From a virus: 43,790 nt of DNA. Below, in pieces: positions 17,749 through 30,400 of the stretch. The notes below the pieces were generated by a model, which saw only the letters and a program-made list of their open reading frames with translations, was not told where the DNA came from and searched no databases. The translations under genes and the position numbers were made by a program. Every line of letters begins with the position of its first letter. The stretch's first letter is position 1. The stretch spans positions 1-43,790 of IMG/VR virus record IMGVR_UViG_3300047558_000338, one strand, 5' to 3'.

Positions 17749-18431
17749 TTTCCCAACTCCGCAGCTTTCGACCGATCCTCTTGGTCTAAATACGAGATTG
17801 ATAAAAATACCCCTAATGCAAACTGTGCATCGATATGATCCCACTCATTTAACCTGTCAATAGGATTCTTCATTTCTTCTACAGGTTTACCGTTAATATG
17901 AGTGATGCAACTTGATAGAATTAATTCTTCTCTTGTATACCCAGGTTGTGCTGCAGCCCCAGGGAATTTTCTGTTTGCCTCAAACTCATCATTTGCAGTT
18001 GGTCTTCTAAATGTCACTGAAAACTTCTGAGTTGGCATTATATCTTGAGATAATGTATACACTGACGAAGATTCTTTCATCATTGCTTCCGCAATCCTTT
18101 TAGCTTCATCTGCTACTTCATCAGTTAACGTAAATGCTTCAACAAAAATAGTAAGTAAAAACTGTAAATCTTTAGGTGCCATATTCTTAATAACATCTAA
18201 TGGATCTTTTAAATCTTTAGGCACTTTCACACCATCATATTCTAGAATAGACATTGCTAACATCGCTTGCTCTAAACTAAACGGGGCTCTAGTCTCTGGA
18301 TTTGATGGCATTCTTTTGGCTGCATCTCTTCTAACCTCAAAGGTAGGTTCTTCTAATAGAATACTGAATGATTGTGTAGGTATCTCTTGTGCTTCAATGA
18401 ATAAAGTAGCTCTTTCGTTATTAACTGCCAT
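17664..18431 (-). CDS. Tail assembly chaperone, short product, 255 aa
   Basis: Likely tail assembly chaperone. The protein looks internally duplicated: residues about 20-105 (FSILLEEPTFEVRRDAAKR ... PFSLEQAMLAMSILEYDG ... LQFLLTIFVEAF) and about 135-225 (FSVTFRRPTANDEFEANRK ... YTREELILSSCITHING ... AQFALGVFLSISY) have the same order of strand, helix and closing hydrophobic helix. A -1 frameshift site occurs at 17748-17754, with an overlapping open frame that continues 437 bases past this gene's stop. Unusually it lies before the portal gene rather than between tube and tape measure, and it is divergent from the giant gene by only 44 bases. Confidence 0.7.
   Translation of the reverse strand: MAVNNERATLFIEAQEIPTQSFSILLEEPTFEVRRDAAKRMPSNPETRAPFSLEQAMLAMSILEYDGVKVPKDLKDPLDVIKNMAPKDLQFLLTIFVEAFTLTDEVADEAKRIAEAMMKESSSVYTLSQDIMPTQKFSVTFRRPTANDEFEANRKFPGAAAQPGYTREELILSSCITHINGKPVEEMKNPIDRLNEWDHIDAQFALGVFLSISYLDQEDRSKAAELGKKFRTRERKTISSSTKVTKKAEITQTAV
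17748..17754 (-). promoter_or_regulatory. Programmed -1 frameshift slippery heptamer GGGAAAG
   Basis: On the minus strand the sequence reads G GGA AAG in the frame of the 255-aa protein, the X-XXY-YYZ pattern, and it is the same heptamer known for the lambda G-GT frameshift. A slip of one base back enters the frame that stays open to 17227. No strong downstream pseudoknot was found by eye. Confidence 0.8.
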
Positions 18432-18475
18432 AATAATTATTTAATTTATATTACTAAACTAGATAGTAGCACAAT
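18432..18475. promoter_or_regulatory. 44-bp divergent control region, chaperone and giant gene
   Basis: The only space between the minus-strand chaperone gene and the plus-strand giant gene. It is very AT-rich and contains TATATT/TATAAA-like boxes on both strands, so it probably carries back-to-back promoters or their downstream parts. No clear -35 boxes or operators are seen. Confidence 0.35.
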
Positions 18476-21400
18476 ATGTCTATCAATGAAGAAAATCCTA
18501 ATTATGATCCCCCCGAACTTCAAGACACCTCTCTTGACGTTAATGGCTTTGAACAATATATACCAAATAAAAGTTTGAGAGGGGTCTCTCGATATATAGA
18601 CCTTCAAGTTAATAGGATAGAATCTGACCCTATTACATCTCTAGTGTATCGAAGTAAAGAAATCTATAATCAATTCTCTTCAATAACAGATACACAAGGT
18701 AAGCCTCAACATATAGGTTATGATGTCTTCCATAAAATTCTAGGCACAGATAATTATAAACAGGCAGACCAACAGCAAACATTAAATCCATCTATCTCCC
18801 AACTTTCTTCAGAGCCTAATTTAGTCTCTAGATTTCTTCATAGCTCTTATGGTGTTAATTCCTCTCCTGGCGAAGACACCTCGACTATCCTTCCCGGGAT
18901 TAAATCTTCAACTCCTAGTCTTATACGGAATATGTCTGTAAACCCCGCTGTGGTTGCTGAGCTTAAGAAAACTATGTTAGGGGGTAAAAGTCATGGGTAT
19001 ACATTAGGAGGCTTTGAGTCTAGATTTATAAATCCAGCTTCAATCTCTCCTAGCCCCGTTATAGTCGGTGCCGCTTATTATGCTCTTGAAGAATCCTTAA
19101 AACATCGCTCCAATAAAGAGATAATAAAAGCTGCTATAGGTTTTCAATCACGACCTGATGCTTCATTTTACCAACGGTTACTTGTGGGACCTACTTTAGA
19201 TGACCCTAATAATAAAGTAAATTTAGAAGCTACTTTTTTCCAATTTCAGAATACTGAAATTATGCAGGCTTTATTCGGTAAAGGCGTTTCTTTCAACATC
19301 GTCACCCAAACTTTAGATAGATCTACTTTTCAAGGAGAAGGTAACAACACCAGAGTTGGAATTTTTGCTGGTAATGAACTGCTCCTTAATGCCACCCAAG
19401 CTATTAATCCAGATACAGAATTAGGAAAAAAAGAATCTCAAGGAGTTAGATACCACCACTCATTTCACCCTAAAGTAGGGTATATGTCTTTTACCCTAAA
19501 TAGTGGCAAAAATCAGTTTGAGATTGCTTTTATTGGTACACAGAACATAACAGCCGCTACCAGTCGTCACTCTACTATTGAAAGTATGCTCTTCGTCCGA
19601 AGTGATAGTAATTTTAATATAGAACAGTCTCTATTTAAAGAAATAAAGTCATTCCAAGATTTAGTGAGTGGTAAGAATAAAGATTCACAATCCTTTGTTG
19701 AGTTCCTAAATGCCGGAGCTGATGCTATAGATAAAGAAACTAATCCTGCTGACAAAATGGCAGCTCAGAAGAAGTTATATAAAGACTCTACAGACTTCCT
19801 GAAAAAAAGATTAAATTCAAACTACCTATTCTTCAATGACCAAATATTTGGCTCCACTGACTCGTCAGGAAATACTATTGAGGGTGAATATACTAAGCTA
19901 CTTAAAGAGGTTAATTCGAATACTAATCTTACTGCAGTGGTGTCATTTGATTATATTAACGATATGTCCACCGATGGTATTAAACGTCATGCTTTTACAG
20001 TACAACTATTAGAACTAGCTAAGAATAATAGAGTTCAGGTAATCATCTCTTCAGGGGATTACCAGAAAGCAATGAATGGTCTAAATAATAGTGTCGATAG
20101 ATATTTATTAACTTCTTTAGCTCAGCAAGGAGCATTAAACTTGTCAGTAACGGGTAAACATCATGATAAGTCTATAGCTGTTTATGATAATAGCGGGAAT
20201 CTTCGAGCTTTGGGTATAGGTTCAGCTAACCCTACTAAAACCTCTGCAGGTATTGTTAGACGGGATAGCTCTGGTAAGTTAGTAGATGATGGCGGGAATA
20301 TTGAGGTAGCCGCAGTTATCAGTGCTATTAATAGTAGTAAGGAAAGTGATGAATTTAAGTACTTAGAGTCTCTTCAAATAGGAGGGATAGATTCTCATTA
20401 TTTTGGATTGACTGGTGGAGCTATTGAAAATAATATTGGCTTCCAGAAAAGACGTAATATAGCTAGACCTTTAAGTAAAGCCTATAAGACAGAATCCCCT
20501 GCTTTATTATTAGTAAAAGAACAGGAAAGAGTTCACTCTATTATCAGATTAAAAGACGCTATCAATCAATACACCCAAACAGGTAGCGACCCTAATAGTA
20601 AATATGGTTCTATTGTAGCTACTTTACGTTACGAGCCACAACTACGCTCGAAGTTTGACTACGGAGGCTATGACGCAGTAAAAAACTGGGGAAATAAAAC
20701 TTATAGTAATTTAGCTAATATGAGTTATTATGATGCTCCTATTGGACTAAGAATAACTATTAAAGGCCCTGATGGATACCATACCTTATCTTTTGACGCT
20801 ACTGTTACTGAAGAAGGTAATATTCTAATTCCTGACCTTAATAAAATCATTAACGGAGCAATATGGGTTAATAAAAGTAATGTACCTATTACTCTTTTTA
20901 ATAAAGATGAAATTCCTTCTTGGGATACTGACTTTATCGCTAAAAGGACTATTAATCCCGGCGACCCTGGAACTAAATTAACTCCCTTTGAAACTCTACT
21001 TGCTTTCACTGAAACTGTACAACGTAGCTTTATCTATCAACAAGAATTCGGTCTAGTTGATATTATGTTTAGAGATTCTGTTAGACAAGATGAAACAGCA
21101 GTAATCTCTAAAATTAAATTACTATTTGAAGATGCCTTCGCTTCAGCATTAACTGAACAGTTCAGTTTTTCTACTGATAATAAACAAATCTTAAACTTAA
21201 AAACGATTCTAAGCAGTCTCAGACAAAAATTAGATTTATCCAATACTGAGTCTAAATCTTCCTATCTTAGTGTTCTAAATCAAGTAGCTGAGTATATGGC
21301 TACTCAGACTCTAGGTAAATCTATTATTAATAGGGGAGTATTAGACGCAGAAGCTAGGAAAAAGATAATATTAGAGTCTTTAATGGAAACTCTGAAAATA

Positions 21401-24400
21401 GATGAAAACTCTAGTAATCTTCTCAAACTTGATGATTTAGTCGCTAAAAGGTTCCTCAAGTCATTACTTCGTACTAATACTACTTATTTTAATGACTATC
21501 GAAAAGAGTTAATTTATAAATTTGAAGAAAGTAGAGCTCGTTACAAATCAGCATCTTTAACTCAATCTAGAACTCTACTCGATGAGTTACTCTCCAGCTT
21601 CTTAGCTGTACATGAAGAAACTTATGCTTACTACCAAGGACAAGAACGTTTAGGTATTTTCGGAGAAACTACTACTTTCCACGGTTATGGTGATGATAGT
21701 GTAATAGCTAAACAGTACCAAGCTGGTTTACTAAATCCATTGGCTATCTCTCATAGTAGTATGGTAGCCTCCCCTGGGGTACTTTATCGATCATTATCCT
21801 CTACTTCTCATGGGAATACTTTAATGCTGCCAGCCTTTGGAGGGTTAAAACAACTTACTGTTACTGATAGTGATTTAAGTTCCGGTGCTTCTGTAGGTCA
21901 AGAGTTTCTTTCGGGTATGGGTAAATCTAGCCCCGGCTTTATGGTACTAGATAAAGATACTGTAAAAAATACTTTTTCTACTATCCTAAATGCTCTTAAT
22001 AATCCTAATCTTAATAGTCAAGATTTATTAGAAGACAATAAACTTGATGTTACCAGAGAATTAGAAGAATCATTAGAAGTTCTCAACGTTACCTTTGGGA
22101 CTTCCACTCAATTAATCTACACTCCCTTTGAGAAGCTAGAACAATTAACACAACGTATAAAGAACGTGGTAGGGTTTAGGCCCGCTTTAGAGTTTAGTGA
22201 AGACTTTGCTCTTAGTCTGATTAATCTCTTTGGGAATGAAAGCCAAACTGAGACTATAAGAGAATATTTTAACTTATTGCATAAACGTACTGGCAATCCA
22301 ACAAGTATCCTTAATTTCGCGAGTTATTTAGAATCTTATAATCCTAAAGACGTAAATCCAAACTCTTTACTAGAAGGGCAGCTTCGTTTTTCTCTACCAG
22401 AAAAACAGTATTTAGCTCTCAAAGAAAGTATTGCTTTACTGTCTAGTGGCGGCACAACTCCTACCTATGAGCAAGTACAAGACTATTATCGTAGGTTGTT
22501 ACTTAAACAGGGAAATGTACAGCATGGCTTTATTGGTGGGGCTAAATATAAAAGGATGGCTCTTAATCTCGGCACTAGTTTTATGGGCGATTTTTCCTAT
22601 CTAAACCCTGATTATCAATATACTCCCGTCGGTGACTCAAACGGTGCTCTAAGAACTCCTATCTACGGTAAAATTCACAATCTTAGAATTAAATTTAATC
22701 CAGAAAGAGTAGATAATGTTCCTTCAATCATCACAGAACTTATTAAACTATTTGGAGAAGGTGGTGCGGTTGCCATTACACAAACTATCGATGATAAAAA
22801 ACCTGGACTCTACCAAATAAACAGAGATGGCTCTCTTAGCTCTAAGCTTATTGGGACTTTTACTGACACTGGATTAATTAAGTTAGATATGGATAGAGTG
22901 AGTCTAAATCATAAAGGTAATTACGGAGTTAGAAAAGAACCTTTTTTAATTAAAGTCCCTGCAAAAGCTAAAAGCACTGAAGGGGGTATGACTTATATTG
23001 CCCCCAGTCCTCATTTAGTGGATACCGCTAGGACTACTAATATTATTGAACTAGATACCTATACTATCTTTAGACCAGGCACATCTTCACGTATAGGTGG
23101 GGGCGGTTTAAAGAAAGGTCCCGTAGTATTCCTTGAAAAAGACTTTTTTACTAAATTTAAAGCTCCATCATTATTATCTCAAGAGTTTCAGAAAGATAAA
23201 GTATATGGTATGGCTAGTATGGGTACTTTTAAAGGGGTTAATGTAGAAACTGGATTAGTCTTACTTCAAGATGCTCAGTTCAGAAAAACGTTAACAGATG
23301 ATACGTCTACTTTATTAATCACATTAGCTTCGTTATTCACCGCAGACTCTGAAGTTAAAGAGAGTCTAATTCGCTATCTTCAACATGATAGTAGAAAAGA
23401 TTTTCTAGGAGCGGCGGCTTTATTAACTACTAAAGGTATAGACATTAGCAAAGGCACTATACCTATACAGGGTAAAGTTGATAAAGATGTTAATAAAAAT
23501 ACTTTAGCTTATACCGCTAGTGGTTTATTAATGCTCGCCGGAAAAGAAGCTGTAGCTAAACAAGACTTTAATTTCCTAAAAAAAGCAGTCCTAGCTGCCC
23601 TTAACAATGAAGGCGATAGTCTAGATACCCTGAAAAAGAACTTAACTACTTTAATTGAATTAGCTACCCACGAGTCTCAATCCACTAAACTTAATGATTT
23701 TTATATCTTCAATGACAGTAATCCTATTACTAAAGGTTTAGCCGTATTGTCTCACTTGTTCTATTATTCCAGTCAAATATACGATAAAGACAAACAAACT
23801 AATAAATTTCATCAACGTATCTACGAAATAGGTTTAAATCAACAGGATCTATATATCGGGAAAGACATATCAGAAGTAGCTGGATTTAGTACAGAAGATT
23901 ATCGTAATTTTGTACATCAAACTCTAAAAGTTATGGGCTTTTCTCCAAAAAATATTGATGATGCAAAAGATACAGACGCTTTAGCCTATAATCTAGAGCT
24001 TATGAGATTAGCCCACACTCGATTAGATAATCAATTTATTATTGAAACTATTACTGATACCCAAGTCTCGCAGTCTTTAGTAGCTTCAGGTATGAGAGAT
24101 GTGGTTAAACAAGAATATCAATTCTATATTGGGATGATGAATAAAAAACTTAATCAATATAGAAGCTCTGTAGGGGAACAAGGTGTTTCTATACAAAAAG
24201 CATATTTAGAGGCTATCGCAGTCTCGGAAGGAGATCTCAATGCGATGGTTAGAGAACAAACTCTTAGCTTTAGATTAGCTCTATCATCTATAGACTCTTT
24301 TACCGGTAAGAATGAATCTTTGTTTGACCAACCCGGCTCTATTCTTCGGTATCAAGACCTAAGATTACGAGATTTAGCATTATTATACTCACCTAATGTT

Positions 24401-27400
24401 GCCGAGGCAAACAGTGAGTATGCAAAGGACTATAATCTAGCTGTATTGAATATAGCTACTAGCAATCGCTACAACGAGATAGAAAGTTCTTTACTCTATA
24501 CTGCAGCGCAGTTAGACGCTAATAAGTCCCACATTGCAGAAGTTACCAGTGCCGGATATAGTAAAGGATTAATTACTATGGCATCTTTACTAAGGAAACA
24601 ACTAAGTGCTTCTAGAGCGAAAACTGATTTTAAAGATGATATAACAAAATTAGGTACAGAGCAATATAATAGAGTTCTTCAAAAAACCTTAGATAGTATT
24701 ACTAAGTCTCAAAGGATAGTCTTACCTTATATAGAATTTCATCAGACAGAGGATGGTAGGTTTATAGGAGCAATGAGACCTACATCTTCACATAACCCAA
24801 CTTCAGGTATTTTATTGGGTAGCGATTTTGTCACCAGAATTGGGCAGAGTTACGGTGATTTTGAGACAGAGATTATGCAGAATCAAGTAAGACTTGTAGA
24901 GGCTTTAAATCGAGCTCAACCAGTATTAGATAAGTTTATGGGGGCTTATTACGGTTCTACTAACGAGATACCTTTATTCAGTGACCATGAAAGAAATTTA
25001 ATTTTAGAACTTAGAGCTGCCCTTGATATGAGTGCTAAATCTCTTATTGAAATTCCCGTTACAGATATTTCTAGACAATATGCTGGTGACCATGAGAGTA
25101 TGGCAGGTGCGGTCGGAATCGCAGTTAACTCTTTCGCTCTTAGACCTGATGAGATACTTTTAGGTCAACGTTACCTTAGAATCGCTGGAACTCAAGATAC
25201 TGGGAAAAACTTCACCGAAAAAAACTCTATACTAGGCACAACTATTAACGCTATCTTAAGTAAAGATAAATTAGATTTAGACTCTATAAAGATGATATTA
25301 TCAACCTACGGAGACGGTTCTCTCTTTGACTCCAAAGGTAATATTGATGTTAGGAGTTATGATGAACTATTTAAGTTAGAAAAAAGAGAACATATTAATT
25401 CTGTAATAAAACAATCTTTAGATAAACTCAACATAGTAGGTACAGTTGATAAAGAAAATATTGGAACTCTAAAAAAACTATTAGTACGGGCTAAGTTATA
25501 TACTGATATATTTGGTTTTAAAGGTATCTTAAAAACAGAATCCGAAAAAACTCTCGGTATCAGTAGTTCATTACTAAAAGCTATTATCTTAGACCATAGT
25601 TCCTTTGACAAGAACACTAATATTAATACAATATTAGATGGGTTATTCAAAAATAATAAAGCTAATTTTACCCTAGAAAAATTAGCTTACCTTAATGCAG
25701 GTTTTACTTTCTCCCGTACAGGACAACCCGGAGGTTCTAGTGGTTTAGATAGTGACCTAAATGAATTTATAGCAATACACTTAGAAAAGTATCTTACTAG
25801 AGTCGAAGAATTAGACGGGGGAATAAAGATAGACCAAAGTAGATTAGATACAGGTGTAGTAGTGCCTAGTATCAGTAGACTGATTTCTGGATTAGGAGAC
25901 TATGATGGGGATTCCTATAGATTAACTATGAAGATTGTACAATCTAAAGATACTTCTGTAGAAAGCTCAGAAACTGCCCTACACTTAAAAACACAGAGAG
26001 ACCAATTAGACAGAGAGATTAAATTTAAACAGACTGTTATAAACAATAAGATACAAAATCAACCCTACAACTTCGATGCTTATAAACAATATATATTAAA
26101 CTCCGGGAAAAAACATACTGCTGAATTTACACAATATCTTGATAATCTATCTGAAGATAAAGACTTAAATTTAGCAAAACTCCCTATTAGTCCTGAGTAT
26201 CTAGATACTACCAACAGCTCTAGAAAAATTCTTGAAGCTATTACTAAGTCTTTTAATAGTAATTCCAGTAATGCGACATTTCAATTACCCTTTGAGTCAG
26301 ATTCTATTTATTTAGATTATTTCAATGAAATCAAAAAGGCATATAATACAGTCGCTAAGAATGAATCCACAGTAGAAAGTGTAAAAATTGGTAACCAAAC
26401 ATTATATATAACTAGAGGAGATTTAGATAAAAGCGTAGATTTAATGGGAGCAAATACTACCCTTAAAAGTATTTTCTCTAAGAATGTATTCACCCCCAAA
26501 GGTCCCCTAAATATTGATACCATAGATTTATTCTTTTCTAGCTTAGCCGCCCCAGCTCAAAAATTAGCTCTATTTAATGAGCTATTAACAGGTGAATTGA
26601 GACAATCCTTTACTGATTTTCTTAAAAATCAAAACATATCTTCAGAAAACTTCCGACGTTTATCTTTAGCTGATAAATCTAAATACACTATAGATTTTCT
26701 CTCTAACAAAAAGCGTATTAAGAAGCTAGCAGAAGAAGGTATTTATGTCCAAATTACCCAAGATAAACAGAAAACTAAATCTTACCTAAATATAGCTAGT
26801 ACTCAGGAGATTGGGTATACCCAATACACTCTAGATGCGATAGAAAAATATAATCAAGACAGAGCTAATCTTCGGACTTTGAATAAAGCGACTTTATCTT
26901 ATTTAAAGACAGATCACTACAATAAAGACTTTTTCAAAAGTTACTACAGTTCGGTAAAGTCTATAACTGATTTCCATAGCAGATTTACCAAGAAGTCTGA
27001 CTATCTCTCTGTATTTACTGAGTCCAATTTATCTGATAAATCTTATATAGAATTAGATAGTGATTTTAAAACTAATTTAAAGAGTTCTTTAGACAAACTA
27101 TCTACTACAACTTCGACTGAAATAACTACTTTTATAGAAAATATAAAAACTACTTTAATAGACACAGATAAAACTAAATTTACTAGCACAAGCCTAGATA
27201 ACTTAATCACTAGTTTATCCACATCCTATAGTAATAATATTCCAAAAGACCTTAATCAGTTGGGTGAATATACTAACCTACTCTATCTGATGGATAGTCT
27301 AATTAATAAACTAACTTCAGATGATTCAAAATCCAGTCAATCTTATTTAAGAAGAAAGTTACTGGATTTTAGCTCTCAATTAATTGAAGGTTATAGTAAT

Positions 27401-30400
27401 CTGACAGAAATGCAGAGAGCTGCTGAGGGAGATGCTGATTATCCTGAGTTTATTAAAAATATGAATGAGATTGATAGTTTAATTCAATCACAGAAGAAGT
27501 TAAGGGATACGAGAAGAACTTTAGATAAAGAATATGATGAATTACTAATGCCGTCTCTTATAGGTAGATTAACAGACCCTGAGATAATAACTAGAAAAAA
27601 AGAAGCTCGACAGTTAAAAGACTTAGAGAGGTTTATTAAGAGTTATACTAATTTACCCGCTTTTATGTTTACTGAAGTGGCTGGGCAAAAAACTTATAAC
27701 ACAGGGGAACTTATTAGCTTTATTAGTCAAAAATATGACTTCGGAAATATTGAAGATTCTGCCCCCTTCAATAAATACAGCTTAATACAAAGTCTATTGA
27801 TTAAAGCAAATACAACAGACATTAAGTCAACAGTTAATATTAACGAAACAACTTTAGGTAGCTCTGCTTTAGTTGAGATAACCAAAGATATGCTAAAGCT
27901 CTCCGCAGATGCTAAGACTATTAGTGTTGAGTCTCTGTTAAATATGATGGGGGTTAAAACTAGAGATGCAGAGGGTAATCAAGTCACTAAAGCCGCTGAT
28001 TTAACTTTAGAGACTTTATCTAACTTAGTGGAAACTCCATCTTCTACGGAATTTAGTGAAATCTACGGTAAGGTACAGCTAGTTACTCAGCAAAGTCAAG
28101 GTTTAGAGATACTAGATAAGAAGTTATTAGGTCGTCACCTAAACGTATTATTAACTCCAGAGGAGTTTACTACAGCTATAGGAGAAATTGGTTTAGCTGG
28201 TACAGATTTAATAGGTAGAGCTTATAATACTCTAATTCCATTGTTAGATACCTTAGTAATCGAACAGTCCTTTATGTACTCTCAAGTTAGTAAATCTCTT
28301 AAAGGGGCATTATCATCTAAAGATGCTTATAAAGATTTAGCAGTATCATTAGGGGTGGAAGTTGAAGGGACAGACCCTAATGTAGCAAAACAAAACAGAA
28401 TAAAGATTAGAGAGAAGTTCGCAGGAACAATTAGTATATTATCTAACTTCCAACAAATTGTAAGGGATGCTATTAAAGCTAAAGAAGGTGGGTCTATATT
28501 AGAAAAATTCCATGAGTATTCTACTTATGGGGAAGATATTAACTCATTAATTAATATACTGACAACGGGTCTAAATGAAGGGGAGTCTAGTCATCAGTCA
28601 GAAAAAGATATGCGGGCGGCTATGAGTATCTTTCTCAAAAGCAGTATGGGTCCAGACTTAGATAGAAATAATCAAATAACAACTGTACAGTTAAAACGAA
28701 TGTTTAATATGCTTCCTAATCAAGAAGTGGATATGTTTAAACATATCCTAGATGTTAGTGAAGCAGTAACTGGTTTTGGAGCACTCTACTATTTAGATAG
28801 TTATACTCGAACAGCAGACAATGAGAACTTCTACGAGAAGTTTATCACTAATTCTATTTTTGGGGATCAATCTCAGTACTTTGAAGAGTGGGCTAAAATA
28901 CATCACGGAACTGAATCTGCTAATGTACAAAATTGGGCTACTCCTGAATATCAACATGTAGTTAAGAATTTTGTTAGTTCGCAAATTATAAATCTGATGC
29001 AAAGAGCTCAAGTATCCTTTAGTTTAAGCTCTATAAAAGACGATAACGTTCAACTAGTCGCAAATAGATTAAAAAATATTGTTACTACCTTTGAAGCTAA
29101 TTTAAAAGCCTCAGATACCTATCAAAATAGACCAATAATCCTAAAACAAGACGACCAAGTTTTATATACCTTAGCCAATTTCGATGATAGTGAGATTAAA
29201 GCACTTCTAAATCTAGCCGATGCTAAGAGTATGAACTCTGATCTAGAGGGACTACTAAATATAGAATACTCAAAACATACTCAAGATGATGTAGTTAAAC
29301 AATTTAGGTATCAATACCAACTATATAAAATATTTGAAGAACTGTCTAAACAGAAAGACTCAAATAAAGACAAACTAACCCGTCAACTAGTATCTTCTAT
29401 TATGCTTACACAAATGCAGGATAGAGATAAAGACTATGGTATCCTTACCCCCGAAACTATAGAATATCTTAGACTATCTGCTATAGACTTAAGCTTACTA
29501 ACTAGTGATGATTTGAATAATATAGACCCTAGTGACAAAATGAAGTTAGCTTCTCGCTATGCTTATACCTCTATGTTAAGAGGCTTAAGATCAGGTAAGA
29601 TAACTGATACTGCTACTGCTTTAGAAGCTAGTCAATTTAAACTGGGTACTATCTTAACTATATTAGATGAGAATAATATCACTGTTGATGACCTATTTCC
29701 TAAAAGTGATTCTAATGAGAATAATGTAAAAGGTATAAAAAATCCTGACGATACCAATCTAAAAACTATAAAAAATCAGCTTGAAACATTATTTGAGAAT
29801 CAACGTAAATATGGTCAACAGTTTATAAAAGAAGGGGAGTCTTTACCTGATGAGGTAAAAGATGCAATAAATAAATCTAAGTTAGCGGGTATTGTTAATA
29901 GTCTTGTTAAAACTACTGGGTTAGATGAAACTGCTAGTGCTAAACTGTTAAGTTTTATGGTTGATACTTTTTATGTTAATGAAAAGGGAGACATAGTTGA
30001 AAAGCCCCCTGAAGAGAATAAAGGCACTGTTCGTAAGGCTACAGGTTTTCAGTTAATAGCTGAACAAAGTGCTGGTTTAGCTACTATTGAAAAATTAGTA
30101 CAAGCCTCTCAAAGAGCTTATGAGGCAGGTGATTATACTTTAGCTGAAGCGTTAGACAGTCGTTTAAAAGAATATAACGCATCTATCAGTGCAAACAACA
30201 ATACTTTTAATAATCCAATAGTCTTAGATGTAAATGACTATAATTTAGATTTAGCTTTAGCCCGTCAAGCAGAAGATAGAGTTCAACAAATGATTAGTGA
30301 GACTCAAAATAACTTAGAGACTCATGAAGAGAAAACTAGTAAACGAAGATTAGGAGTTATGCAATCTGCTCCTATAGCGGGTATATTAGCGGGCCCCTTA

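Noticed and set aside
17755-17844. Separate gene starting at an ATG at 17844
   Set aside because: This part overlaps the chaperone gene in another frame, has no ribosome site, and the open frame is explained by the -1 slip at GGGAAAG.
25898-25933. DYDGD region read as an EF-hand calcium loop
   Set aside because: The sixth position is Ser rather than Gly and there is no Glu at position twelve, so it fits the polymerase-type motif better.
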